Made by a program: the position numbers and the translations under genes. Shown piece after piece: positions 1 to 8,627 of a stretch of DNA of 64,000 nucleotides (positions are counted from its first letter, which is position 1; the number at the start of each line of letters is the position of its first letter). A model generated the notes under the pieces. The model was not told the origin of the DNA. It ran no database searches and saw nothing but the letters and a program-made list of their open reading frames with translations. The stretch comes from Pseudoalteromonas sp. N1230-9 (GTDB taxonomy: Bacteria > Pseudomonadota > Gammaproteobacteria > Enterobacterales > Alteromonadaceae), in assembly GCF_032716425.1 (NCBI RefSeq), contig NZ_CP090420.1, positions 835,512-899,511 of the forward strand, given 5' to 3'.

Positions 1-858
1 AGCGGCCGGTATTTCTGCGGCTGAAAATGTGAGTGATAAGCTAAGCTCCATATCGCTTACCAAGCGCTTTAATGCTGCGCTGTTTTGTACAAAAAAAGTA
101 CCTTTTCGCCATAAGGTTGGGTGTAATTCGTCTAGGTATTGCCATAAAGCGGGTAATAACTGTGCTGCACTTTTTTCAGTGGCAGGTTGATAAAGTAAGC
201 TGCGTTGCTCTGTCGGTGTTAAGTTAATAAGCGCATATTTTAAAAAACTCACCCCGATAAAGTCGGGAGGTTTCGAATACGTAAAGCGACCTTTATTTTT
301 TGTACTCCAGTTTAAAAGCTGTTTTAGGTTTTTAGGGGGATGAATAACGGTTTTACTATCATAATAAAACGTGAGTGAGGCTTGCCCCAAAGGTGATTCC
401 ATACCTTGCGTAGGTAATCCAAAATCGTGAGTTACAGCAGGGTTTTTTGTCGGATTTGTTAGGTAGAAATTGGGAAGTTTAGTTGCCCAATCTGTTTTTA
501 ATAAACCGTGTTTACTCATAGCGGCAAAATTAGCACCATTAATCCATATAAGATCTACTTTACCTTGGGTGTGGTTACCGGCTGACTTTTCTGCAAGCAC
601 TCGGCTTACCGCTTCACTGGTGTCTGCAAGTTTAATGTGAACTAAGTCAATGTTGTACTGCTGCTTAACCTGCTCACCAAGCCACTGAATGTAGCTATTA
701 ATCTGTGCATCACCACCCCAAGCATGAAAGTAAACAGGTTTATTTACCCCTTCATTTACTGTTGTTTGCCAGCTTTGAGCATGGCCTAAAACCGAATAAG
801 CCATGCTTGCTAAAAACAATAAAAAACGAATAAATGTGGGTTGATCATTGAGTATCAT
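1..858 (-). CDS. YnjB-type ABC transporter substrate-binding protein (3' end beyond window)
   Basis: The open frame runs from an ATG at 858 off the left edge, giving 286 codons without a stop. The N-terminus has a Sec signal peptide (hydrophobic stretch RFLLFLASMAYSVLGHA), then a YFHAWGGDAQINSYIQW stretch characteristic of the YnjB family of periplasmic solute-binding proteins, whose substrate is not firmly known. The start overlaps the end of the upstream DUF547 gene by 14 bases, so translation is probably coupled. I expect the permease and ATPase (YnjC/YnjD type) just outside the window. Family assignment rests on remembered motifs and is fairly secure; the substrate is unknown. Other binding-protein families are possible but fit the AWGG motif less well. 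Confidence 0.75.
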   Translation of the reverse strand, partial: MILNDQPTFIRFLLFLASMAYSVLGHAQSWQTTVNEGVNKPVYFHAWGGDAQINSYIQWLGEQVKQQYNIDLVHIKLADTSEAVSRVLAEKSAGNHTQGKVDLIWINGANFAAMSKHGLLKTDWATKLPNFYLTNPTKNPAVTHDFGLPTQGMESPLGQASLTFYYDSKTVIHPPKNLKQLLNWSTKNKGRFTYSKPPDFIGVSFLKYALINLTPTEQRSLLYQPATEKSAAQLLPALWQYLDELHPTLWRKGTFFVQNSAALKRLVSDMELSLSLTFSAAEIPAA

Positions 859-1669
859 TAAGTGCCCAATCGTAATCTAAAAACTTAATAGCCACCGTGT
901 TTGCTTTTATTTTAGCTATCTGATTATTTGTTAAATTTAATGCGTCTGAGTAAAGCAATATAAATTCACTCAGCGAGTGGGCCCCTCTAAAGCTTTGCTC
1001 AAAGTCTTCTTTGTACCACTTAAAAATAGACGATAAGTGAAGTTTATCTCCTTTTATATAGTTGCGCGTTGTGTCTGCTAAAAAGCGTGTTGTGTGCTCT
1101 TCTAGCTGTGCATCAAGGTGGGTGGCGTTATAGGCTTCACCACGCAGAGCGGGGCAGCCGATGCTGGCACAATTTACAGCAAAGTGTATGCGTGGTTCTT
1201 TATAAGTATCACTCCCTCTGATTAAAGTATGCTCTATGTTATCTAAGCTGCGTGTTTCACCTAATAAAGGGATAAACTCTTTACTCCAAGGAGAGCTAAA
1301 AAAGCTGCCAAGCTCTTTTATGGAATCAATTTTTGGATACCGAGTTAAAATAAGCTCAATGGTCCACGCATTATAAGCATTGATTAAAAAGGCCAACTGT
1401 TTGGACTTTGGCCATGCGTTAAATTCTGCTTGGCTTACTTGAGAAAGTGCACTTAAGTAGCTGCGCAATTGAGTTTGGTCGGCCTTAAATCCCGCATAAT
1501 CAACTTGCGTACTCGTAGCGTTATTAATTGCAACGACATGCTTGATAAGTAATGCCTGCCAAGCAGAGTGTAACGATGCTTCTTCTTGGGCTGGGTTATC
1601 CTTTGCCATGGCACTATTAATAATAGTAAGTAAAATTAAAAAACCAATAAAGCGTATAAATTTCAGCAT
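845..1669 (-). CDS. DUF547 family exported protein
   Basis: This 274-residue protein starts at an ATG preceded by a clear AAGAGG ribosome site; a longer in-frame start at 1801 would lie inside the upstream gene and before the signal peptide. The N-terminus (MLKFIRFIGFLILLTIINSAMA) is a Sec signal peptide. The core carries DUF547 hallmarks: FLINAYNAWTIELIL near residue 95, then FAVNCASIGCPALRGEAY with two close cysteines. The biochemical function of DUF547 is unknown. It lies one base after the stop of the TVP38/FAD fusion gene and overlaps the binding-protein gene, so all three are very likely one transcript. The context suggests a periplasmic helper for transport or redox chemistry, which is inference. 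Confidence 0.85.
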   Translation of the reverse strand: MLKFIRFIGFLILLTIINSAMAKDNPAQEEASLHSAWQALLIKHVVAINNATSTQVDYAGFKADQTQLRSYLSALSQVSQAEFNAWPKSKQLAFLINAYNAWTIELILTRYPKIDSIKELGSFFSSPWSKEFIPLLGETRSLDNIEHTLIRGSDTYKEPRIHFAVNCASIGCPALRGEAYNATHLDAQLEEHTTRFLADTTRNYIKGDKLHLSSIFKWYKEDFEQSFRGAHSLSEFILLYSDALNLTNNQIAKIKANTVAIKFLDYDWALNDTQ

Positions 1670-1670
1670 A

Positions 1671-3824
1671 TTAACCTCTTCGCCAAGTGTGATACTTTTC
1701 AAGTAAGTTGAGTACTTTTTCGGGGGCGTGGGCACGCTTCCACTCGCCTGCAATATATTTATTTCCTTCGGCCCATGTTGGGTAGCTGTGAATAGTGCCA
1801 AGTATCTTATTCAGGCCTAGACCATGTTTCATTGCGAGGACAAATTCAGCAATTAAGTCACCCGCATGCTCAGAAACAATAGTGACGCCTAGAATTTTAT
1901 CTTTACCTTTAGGTGTAATTACTTTGATGAAGCCATTCGTTGCGCTTTCTGTGATGGCACGGTCTAGTTCTGCAAACTCAAAACGAGTTACTTCGTAGTC
2001 TAGATTTTGTGATATTGCATCTTGTTCATTGAGCCCAACACGGGCGACTTCAGGGTCGATAAATGTCGTCCAAGGGATAACACGATAATCGACTTTGAAC
2101 TTTTTAAAGTGGCCAAATAAACCATTAACCGCGGCATACCAACCTTGATGCGCAGCAACATGGGTAAACTGGTATGGACCAACAATATCACCCGCGGCAA
2201 AAATATTAGGGTAAAGGGTTTCGAGATAGTCATTGGTTTGAATAGTGCGGTTGGTTTCAATGCCTAACTCTTCAAGGCCGTAACCTGTTAAGCGAGCACT
2301 TCGACCCACAGCGCATAGTAACTCATCGTACTCAATGTCGAACTCTTTCTCTTGATGCTGAACAACCAAGTATTTTTTGTTGTTACGAACTTCGCATCGA
2401 AGTGCTTGGTGGTTGGTCAATACATTAACGCCACTGCTTTTCAGTGCTTGAGTAGCAAATTCAGAGACTTCTAAATCTTCTTTTATCATGATCCGCTCAG
2501 CCATTTCTACTTGTGTGACCTGCGAACCAAGTCGAGCGAAGCTTTGCGCAAGCTCTGAACCAATTGGCCCACCGCCTAACACAACGAGCTTTTTGGGCGG
2601 CTCATCTAACTGAGCAAATTTACTCCAAAGCGTATCACTGGTGACATAACCTGCCTCTTCCAAGCCTAGTAAAGGTGGAACAAACGGACGAGCACCCGTA
2701 GCAATCACAATTGTTCGTGCACTAAGAGTTTGTTTACCACCTGTGCTTAAAGCAATTTCAACCGTCCATGGATCGATTAATTTTCCATAACCTTTAATAA
2801 CTTCAACGCCCAGTTTAGTGTATCTTTCAACACTGTCGTGAGGAGCAATATCGGCAATAACTTGGTGTACTCGAGCCATCACCTTTTTGAATGAAAAGGT
2901 TGCACTGCTTTTTTCTAAGCCATACTTGTCAGCTTGTTGAAATTGTTCAACAATTTTAGCGCTTTTTATAATCGCTTTACTGGGTACACATCCGTAGTTT
3001 AAGCAGTCACCACCCATTTCACCTGCTTCAATTAATGTCACTTTTGCTTTTACGGCAGCTGCTATATAACTGGTTACTAATCCGCCGGCACCGGCACCTA
3101 TGACAATCATGTTGCGATCAAATTGCTTTGGTTTTGAAAAGTTCTTATAGATTCTGCGCTTTTTGATGGTATTTAATAACGCTTTGGCTATAAAAGGAAA
3201 AACACCTAATAGAGTAAAAGATAAAATTAAGTTAAATGATAAGATTCCAGATAAGCTTTCTATCTGCGCTAGTTGTGTACCTGCGTTTACAAAGACAAAC
3301 GTGCCTGCCAACATGCCTAGCTGACTTACCCAAAAGAAAGTCCAGGCTTTAATCGCCGTTACACCCATTAAAAGGTTAATGAGAAAGAAAGGGAAAATAG
3401 GTACAAGGCGTAGCGTAAATAAATAAAAGCTACCTTCTTTTTTAACGCCTGCATCTATGGCTGTAAGGCGCTCTGGGAAACGCAATTTTATTGCGTCACG
3501 CAGTAAATAACGAGAAACCAAAAATGCGATTGTTGCACCCACAGTTGAAGCAAATGAAGCGATAAGTAGACCTTCAATGAGGCCGAATAACGCACCTGCT
3601 GCCAGCGTTAAAATTGTTGCACCTGGCAGTGACAGTGCAGTAACGACAACATAAAGTAAAAAAAACGCGCCTATCACTAATAGTGGTGATTGTTCACGCC
3701 ACTGACTAAATTGATCCATCGAACCTTTTAAGCCATTCAGTGTTAATAACTGATGTAAATCGAAATAGAAAAATGCAGTAACGGCAATTAAGACGCCGAC
3801 GAGTAAGATTATTTTCTTTAACAT
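1671..3824 (-). CDS. TVP38/TMEM64 membrane domain fused to FAD-dependent disulfide oxidoreductase
   Basis: A 717-residue two-part protein. Residues 1-225 have several membrane segments and the TVP38/TMEM64 (VTT/DedA-like) signature, including LPGATILTLAAGALFG and the FTLRLVPIFPFFLIN stretch. Residues 237-717 are a pyridine-nucleotide disulfide oxidoreductase: FAD motif GAGAGG at 243-248, redox pair C274/C279 in GGDCLNYGCVPSK, a second dinucleotide motif GGGPIGSE, the FAD/dimer motif FAAGDI, and a C-terminal dimerisation domain with HSYPTWAEG. Overall this resembles mercuric reductase and dihydrolipoamide dehydrogenase but lacks the N-terminal metal-binding domain and the vicinal C-terminal cysteines of MerA. 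The fusion itself is seen in other marine gammaproteobacteria. It starts 12 bases after the receptor stop codon at 3837, and DUF547 follows. Its substrate is unknown. Confidence 0.9.
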   Translation of the reverse strand: MLKKIILLVGVLIAVTAFFYFDLHQLLTLNGLKGSMDQFSQWREQSPLLVIGAFFLLYVVVTALSLPGATILTLAAGALFGLIEGLLIASFASTVGATIAFLVSRYLLRDAIKLRFPERLTAIDAGVKKEGSFYLFTLRLVPIFPFFLINLLMGVTAIKAWTFFWVSQLGMLAGTFVFVNAGTQLAQIESLSGILSFNLILSFTLLGVFPFIAKALLNTIKKRRIYKNFSKPKQFDRNMIVIGAGAGGLVTSYIAAAVKAKVTLIEAGEMGGDCLNYGCVPSKAIIKSAKIVEQFQQADKYGLEKSSATFSFKKVMARVHQVIADIAPHDSVERYTKLGVEVIKGYGKLIDPWTVEIALSTGGKQTLSARTIVIATGARPFVPPLLGLEEAGYVTSDTLWSKFAQLDEPPKKLVVLGGGPIGSELAQSFARLGSQVTQVEMAERIMIKEDLEVSEFATQALKSSGVNVLTNHQALRCEVRNNKKYLVVQHQEKEFDIEYDELLCAVGRSARLTGYGLEELGIETNRTIQTNDYLETLYPNIFAAGDIVGPYQFTHVAAHQGWYAAVNGLFGHFKKFKVDYRVIPWTTFIDPEVARVGLNEQDAISQNLDYEVTRFEFAELDRAITESATNGFIKVITPKGKDKILGVTIVSEHAGDLIAEFVLAMKHGLGLNKILGTIHSYPTWAEGNKYIAGEWKRAHAPEKVLNLLEKYHTWRRG

Positions 3825-3836
3825 GAGTAGCCCTAC

Positions 3837-6167
3837 TTAAAAGGTATGTTGAAAGGTCAATTTGGCATGAATAGGAAGCTCAGGAAAAACTAAAGTTGAG
3901 CCAAAGTAACCGCCTTCAAAAACAGGACGCCAGTTATCTTGATTAGTCACATTTGTGATATCTAAACGTAAAGACGTTTGCTCACTGAAGGCATATCGTG
4001 TATTCACATTCAAAGTGTATTGATCGCGAATATGCACGGTTGCTAAAAAATCAAGCGGATAGCTTTTGGTGTATATACCGCCTAAGCCAATATCCCATTG
4101 AGGAGTGATAGAAAAACCACTGTTAAAGCTAAATGATTGTTCGGGAATACCTTGCACTCGCCTAGTTGATGGCGGAAAAGACGCGAAATTAGGTGCGCCA
4201 ATACCTGTACCATTAATAATATCAGGACGAGAATTATCAAATGCATCAGCGACTTGGTTTGAGTCTTGGCTACTTGCTGAATTATCGTAGCGGGCATCTA
4301 TATAGCTGTAACCGGCATTAAACCAGTATTGCTCAGCATCATAAAACACCTGCGTTTCAAAGCCTTTTGTACGAATACCCGTATTACTTCCATCACGATT
4401 CCTGAGGCTACGACGTTGATTAAATAAAGCCGCATCGACATACCACGGGCTGTCAGTTGGTGAAAATTTTAAACCAATTTCAGCAAGGGTGTTATCGGTT
4501 GCAAAATTTTGTGCGCTAATTTGGTTATCACTTCCTAAAACATTACCACCGGCCATGCTATTGGAGGTCGCTTCGTTATAGCTCCCTGTAATATAAGAGG
4601 TTAATTCTGAAGTGAGTTTATAGTTAACACTAATCTGCCCAGCGTGCAGGGTTTCATAAATATTATCGCGCGCTGCAACTTGACCTTGTGGTGCAATGGG
4701 ATCCCGAGCTTCTACATCATAATAGTCAAGGCGATAGCCTAAACTTGTGCGCAATTTTTCAGTCCATTGACTGTCATGCACAAAAGCAAGCCCCGTTTGC
4801 CAACTGGTCGAATCGGTTGTATCAGAGAGTGAAAAATCTCCAACACCGTCGTTATCTAAATCGTATTGGGCTCCCGGAGATACAAATACACCTGGCTTTA
4901 ATTCAACTAATCTTGATTTTTGCTCTGTTGTGAGCGGGATACGGCGGTTTTCAATCGGGCCTGTTAAATCAATGGGTAAGTCTGCTTCTGTGGTAAATTG
5001 GCTGAACCCTTTTACTTTGTTAAAGCGAACATCAAACGCAAAAATAGAGCTTTGACTATCATTCCATTGGTAGCTTAACTCAGTGCGGTTTTGGGCTGTG
5101 TCAGCACCATCAATGATCTCTACAAAGCTATTTTGAGCGACTTCTTCACGTTGCAGGTGCTGAAAATAAGTTGTATTTTTAAGGGTCGCTTTATCATTTA
5201 GTTCACGTTTATAGATACTGTGAAGTAAATAGGTCGTGGCTTCATTGATATTATCGGGGTCTGTTAACACTCGGTTTCGCGGTATACGAACTTGCCCTGT
5301 GGGTGAAATAATAGCCCCCGCTCCTGCAATAGTACTGCCATTGGGTTGTATACCTTGGCCAGTAATATAAAGTCCATCATCAATAAGCGCTTGAGTAGGG
5401 CGATTGATACCTGCGTTATCTGTAAATTCAACCTGATAAAGCTCGAAATTTATATCTAAACTACTTTGTGCGTCAGGCAAGAAACGCACAGCTGCAAATA
5501 AACTATCGCTCTTATAACCTGAGAAATCATAAAAACTACCATTATCAATATGTTCAGCACTTACTCTGAAGCCACTTTTACCTTCTACTATCGGCGCTGT
5601 GTAATCGAGCTGTGCCGAGTAGTGATCCCAGCGACCAGCCGAAAGCACCAGTTTGCCTTGAGATTGTTCAGTATTTGCCTTTTTTGAGCTCAGGTTTACA
5701 AAGCCCCCATTTCGTTGACTACTACCAAATAAAACGGGTGGTGCACCTTTTACTACATCTATTTGCTCAATAGCATTGAAGGATATTGGAATGCCAAAAC
5801 CGTTATTACCTGCTTGTCGGCGAACGCCATCTTGAAATAGTTCACCTAACTGCCCCCTTAAAGTTGGTAAGCTCGGATTACCAAATCCGCTAGCTGAATA
5901 GCTATTAGGTGTAATAGATAATATATCTTGCAGGGTGGTGATATTGAGTTGTTCGATCATTTCACTGGTGATTGGCGTTACACTTCGTGCAATATCTTGT
6001 AGAAAAAGATCATCGCCAAAAGGTCCATTTATAGGCGTATCTTTAGGTGTCATTTGGGTATTTTTTAATTGCTCGCCTGATATTTGAATAACCTCAATCT
6101 CATTATTCTCGGTAGCAAGTGATACAAAGCTTGCACAAATACTCAGCGCTAAAAATGCGTATTTCAA
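3837..6167 (-). CDS. TonB-dependent outer-membrane receptor
   Basis: I place the start at a TTG at 6167 because it begins a good signal peptide (MKYAFLALSICASFVSLA) and follows a purine-rich AGAGAGAA. A longer frame also starts with TTG, at 6215, and would put charged residues before it. The protein (776 residues) has a TonB-box-like EVIQI, a plug domain with VTPITSEMIEQLN and LRGQLGELFQDGVRR, and a 22-strand-type barrel ending in FQHTF. The plug resembles siderophore receptors of the FhuA/FecA class, but the ligand cannot be read from sequence. It is the first gene of the unit reading into the TVP38/FAD fusion, 12 bases away. I see no convincing Fur box upstream, which weakens an iron role. 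Confidence 0.9.
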   Translation of the reverse strand: MKYAFLALSICASFVSLATENNEIEVIQISGEQLKNTQMTPKDTPINGPFGDDLFLQDIARSVTPITSEMIEQLNITTLQDILSITPNSYSASGFGNPSLPTLRGQLGELFQDGVRRQAGNNGFGIPISFNAIEQIDVVKGAPPVLFGSSQRNGGFVNLSSKKANTEQSQGKLVLSAGRWDHYSAQLDYTAPIVEGKSGFRVSAEHIDNGSFYDFSGYKSDSLFAAVRFLPDAQSSLDINFELYQVEFTDNAGINRPTQALIDDGLYITGQGIQPNGSTIAGAGAIISPTGQVRIPRNRVLTDPDNINEATTYLLHSIYKRELNDKATLKNTTYFQHLQREEVAQNSFVEIIDGADTAQNRTELSYQWNDSQSSIFAFDVRFNKVKGFSQFTTEADLPIDLTGPIENRRIPLTTEQKSRLVELKPGVFVSPGAQYDLDNDGVGDFSLSDTTDSTSWQTGLAFVHDSQWTEKLRTSLGYRLDYYDVEARDPIAPQGQVAARDNIYETLHAGQISVNYKLTSELTSYITGSYNEATSNSMAGGNVLGSDNQISAQNFATDNTLAEIGLKFSPTDSPWYVDAALFNQRRSLRNRDGSNTGIRTKGFETQVFYDAEQYWFNAGYSYIDARYDNSASSQDSNQVADAFDNSRPDIINGTGIGAPNFASFPPSTRRVQGIPEQSFSFNSGFSITPQWDIGLGGIYTKSYPLDFLATVHIRDQYTLNVNTRYAFSEQTSLRLDITNVTNQDNWRPVFEGGYFGSTLVFPELPIHAKLTFQHTF

Positions 6168-6320
6168 AATGTTCTCTCTGCGATTAAATAATTTATTGAC
6201 GATGAATGAGACCAACAGCCAGAAAAAATACTTTCAAAGCATTTTTATTTTATTTTTGTAATGTTTCTTTTTATTTTCGGTCTTGTTGTTTTTAAGCGTG
6301 AATAGTTCAAAGGAAAAATA

Positions 6321-6731
6321 ATGATTCAATCAACTACATCAGATACACACAATCGCTTGCAATGGTCGCTTTTATCATTACGTTTGGGCGTGTTTATCGT
6401 TATGTTAATGTGGAGCTTGGATAAATTTGTAAATCCAAGTCATAGTGCTATTGTGTTTGAGCACTTCTATGGGTTGAGTGGCTCAACAGATACAATTGCC
6501 TATATTCTAGGAAGCTTGCAAATCATTTTAGTGTTTGCTTTTGTGGTGGGGTTTAAGAAAAAAGTCACTTACGGTTTAATATTTTTATTACACGGCGCAT
6601 CCACACTTTCTTCGTATGCTCAATATATAGATGGGTTTAATAATTTACTTTTCTTTGCTGCATGGCCAATGTGGGCAGCCTGTTTTACATTATATTTAAT
6701 GCGTGATGAAGATGTGAAGTATGTAGTGTGA
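6321..6731 (+). CDS. DoxX-like small membrane protein
   Basis: A 136-residue integral membrane protein with four predicted hydrophobic segments (about residues 18-37, 58-80, 85-102 and 112-128). The order and the LRLGVFIVMLMWSLDKF opening resemble the DoxX/DoxD-like family, whose members are accessory membrane proteins linked to redox or thiol stress in some bacteria. An AAAGGAAAAATA ribosome site precedes the ATG. It is divergent from the TonB-dependent receptor, with about 150 bases between them. It is followed by an AT-rich tract and the tandem repeat array. The family call is tentative; a generic four-helix membrane protein is the alternative. Confidence 0.6.
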   Translation: MIQSTTSDTHNRLQWSLLSLRLGVFIVMLMWSLDKFVNPSHSAIVFEHFYGLSGSTDTIAYILGSLQIILVFAFVVGFKKKVTYGLIFLLHGASTLSSYAQYIDGFNNLLFFAAWPMWAACFTLYLMRDEDVKYVV

Positions 6732-6848
6732 TTTTATAAACTAGTTTAAATACTCTTAGCTTAATTTAAATAGAATGAATTTATTTTCTTATTTTTATAT
6801 TAATGATTTTTAATGAAAATTTTTTTAATGAAATTTAAATGGGCTAAA

Positions 6849-7138
6849 AATAAAAAAGCCCAGCGAACACACAAGCTGGGCCTTTTGACAACAATTTGGT
6901 TGAGTCACTGCGTGTGCAATGACTCGGAATAAAAAAGCTTAGAGAACACACAAACTAAGCTTTCGACAACAATGTGGTTGAGTCACTGCGTGTGCAATGA
7001 CTCGGAATAAAAAAGCTTAGAGAACACACAAGCTAAGCTTTTGACAACAATGTGGTTGAGTCACCGCGTATGCAATGACTTCGGATATAAAAAAGCCAAG
7101 AGAACACACAAACTAGGCTTTTTGTGACAACAATTTGA
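6849..7138. repeat. Tandem array of about 3.7 units (78-80 bp), each with two hairpins
   Basis: Units begin at 6849, 6928, 7006 and about 7085; the last is cut short at the end of the 7139 gene. Each full unit contains hairpin A, with stem GCTTAG/CTAAGC and loop core GAACACACAA, flanked by A-runs and T-runs, then hairpin B, GAGTCA/TGACTC around TGCGTGTGCA. The A stem changes between units while still pairing: GCCCAGC/GCTGGGC in unit 1, GCTTAG/CTAAGC in units 2 and 3, and GCC-AG/CT-GGC around an A.A mismatch in unit 4. The loop stays constant. Read on the minus strand, each hairpin A is followed by six T and forms an intrinsic-terminator-like structure. The CACAC of loop A is complementary to GTGTG of loop B in units 1 and 2. 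Confidence 0.9.
7085..7125 (-). terminator. Probable intrinsic terminator of the 7139 gene (last repeat unit)
   Basis: Downstream of the minus-strand gene ending at 7139, the RNA reads AAAAAGCCTAG, a loop containing TTTGTGTGTTCTC, then CTTGGCTTTTTT. This is a hairpin with a terminal U tract. It is hairpin A of repeat unit 4, so the array appears to be an expanded terminator. Confidence 0.7.
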
Positions 7139-7612
7139 TTAAAGTGCTAAGTTTTTCTTAGCGCGGTTGAGGTTGTGATTAACTAAATCATTACCCGACA
7201 TTTTTACCGCTTCATAAAAATCTGATAGTGCAGCTGTGTCGTTTTTCGACATTATGCGTGCTATACCACGGTTACTTAAAGCGAATGATGTAAGCTCTCG
7301 ACGTTTATAGCCGCGTACTTCGCTTTTATTTAGAAGCTTGATAGCTTCGGTACACAAAGATTCCGCGTGGCTGAAATTTTTAGATTTCACGCTTGCTGCG
7401 CAACGATTGAATGCAAGTTCATATTGACTATTTAAATCAGTTGCTTGCGCTGTGCTATTTAACACCGCGTCGTATTGGCCTTGCATAATTGCTTGCGATG
7501 AATCTGAGTCATTAATTACCATCAGTTTATAGTCACTTTGCTCAGCGATTGCAAAAGCTGAACATGTTAGTAATGAGCTAAGAGCAAGTCGTTTTAAAAG
7601 TGGTTTAAACAT
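7139..7612 (-). CDS. Small exported TPR-like protein
   Basis: The ATG at 7612 is chosen because GAGGA precedes it at good spacing and it begins a signal peptide (MFKPLLKRLALSSLLTCSAFAIA); the frame extends upstream to 7639 without support. The mature protein of about 130 residues has tetratricopeptide-like helices: YELAFNRCAASVKSKNFSHA and AALSDFYEAVKMSG. Two cysteines (in NRCAAS and SLCTEA) could form a disulfide. I cannot name it; similar short periplasmic TPR proteins are common in Alteromonadales. It ends directly against the tandem hairpin array, whose last unit is probably its terminator. No operon partner is visible. Confidence 0.75.
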   Translation of the reverse strand: MFKPLLKRLALSSLLTCSAFAIAEQSDYKLMVINDSDSSQAIMQGQYDAVLNSTAQATDLNSQYELAFNRCAASVKSKNFSHAESLCTEAIKLLNKSEVRGYKRRELTSFALSNRGIARIMSKNDTAALSDFYEAVKMSGNDLVNHNLNRAKKNLAL

Positions 7613-8041
7613 GATTAGTTTCCTCGTTAATCGCAGCATCGTTTGCTGATGAGTTAACTTTAGAGTAATCCCTCTAAATCGACAAACGATTAAAATAAAC
7701 CTGATAGATGAATTTTTTTAACTTATAGAGTAAAGCCTTAATTAAACTTGCTATTCCAACTTGCAAGTAATAAAAAGTTCTTACTTCTTCTTTTTGGATC
7801 TTGTCATATGTGATTTGTGCATGAGAATTTGGCCCGTATTATAGGTATTTTTTAATTAGTGATGAGTTGCACGAAGTGTTTTGTAAAGTGAGAAATAGCT
7901 AAGTTAAAAATTAAACCTGACGGTTAGACTGTTGTTACGAGAAATAGAAACCTTCTTCCCAATGGAGGTATCCACTCGCTGTGACGCACGAGGAGTGGAC
8001 GTATTAACTTTACGTGATGAAGAAAAACATGTGCTAAATAA
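7613..8041. other. Intergenic stretch, with a short coding-like remnant at its right end
   Basis: The first half is AT-rich and should hold the promoter of the 7139 gene. At 7917-8045 on the plus strand there is an uninterrupted frame ending EVSTRCDARGVDVLTLRDE and a TAA, with a stop upstream and no ribosome site. It reads like the C-terminus of a lost gene. It also contains the perfect inverted repeat TCCACTC / GAGTGGA around 7970-8000. I see no RNA gene. Confidence 0.35.
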
Positions 8042-8500
8042 CTAAGCTATTGCAGTGGTTGTCTCGCTTGATAACCAGTTCAGCGCAGATGTTTTAGATT
8101 TAAATATCTGCATAGTCATACCTGTTTTTTTATATAAATTGCAGTACGTATTACTCAGCAGGTTTCCACCTTCAAGCCCCTCTTTTATGATAAAGGCTGT
8201 TTTTTTCGGTGCACTATTCTGGCGTTTTAAATCAGCTAAATACATCATTAGTTTTTCAAGGGCACCAGGCGTTGCCATGCACGAGTTTTCAAACTCAACT
8301 AATTCACACCAGTCACCATGCTCTGCGATGATTTTTTCAATATAAGTTTGTTGAGTAAATGACAGGGCATCAATAATCTCTTCATTGAATGGGCCGACGG
8401 CGGTTGTAAAAAGTGTATTTTGACGTTGATAAAACTCAACAAGGCCGTGGGGCTTAAAATCTGCATATGGATAATATTTAGTTGAGGCTATGCTGTGCAT
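8042..8500 (-). CDS. Hypothetical STAS/SpoIIAA-like cytosolic protein
   Basis: A 152-residue protein with no signal peptide or membrane segment, started by an ATG with AGGGA upstream. The pattern of alternating strands and helices (FTTAVGPFNEEIIDALS, CELVEFENSCMAT, KKTAFIIKEG, and an IFKSKTSALNWL ending) resembles the SpoIIAA-like/STAS-like fold of small proteins, often annotated as hypothetical in marine gammaproteobacteria. I do not recognise a specific family. It is a single gene, separated from the barrel protein gene at 8628 by 127 bases. Confidence 0.6.
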   Translation of the reverse strand: MHSIASTKYYPYADFKPHGLVEFYQRQNTLFTTAVGPFNEEIIDALSFTQQTYIEKIIAEHGDWCELVEFENSCMATPGALEKLMMYLADLKRQNSAPKKTAFIIKEGLEGGNLLSNTYCNLYKKTGMTMQIFKSKTSALNWLSSETTTAIA

Positions 8501-8627
8501 TAGTTCAATCCCTGAGCCTTTGATATTAGTTAATAATTATTAGTATTTGATAATAGCAGCGAATTCAACAAGGTCAATATTTATACTCTAAATTGAGACG
8601 GTTTAAGTCATGAGCAAAGGGTTTTCA

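Noticed and set aside
6216..6320. Fur box before the receptor at 3837
   Set aside because: The region is AT-rich but no stretch matched the 19-base consensus well enough.
6849..7138. CRISPR array
   Set aside because: The repeated units are 78-80 bases with no variable spacers between short direct repeats, so it is a tandem array of hairpins and not a CRISPR.
6849..7138. Integron attC sites
   Set aside because: The units are short palindromes of another shape; I could not find the RYYYAAC/GTTRRRY core pair or cassette genes between units.
8055..8345. Plus-strand frame of 96 residues
   Set aside because: It is antisense to the 8042 gene, which has a ribosome site and better composition.
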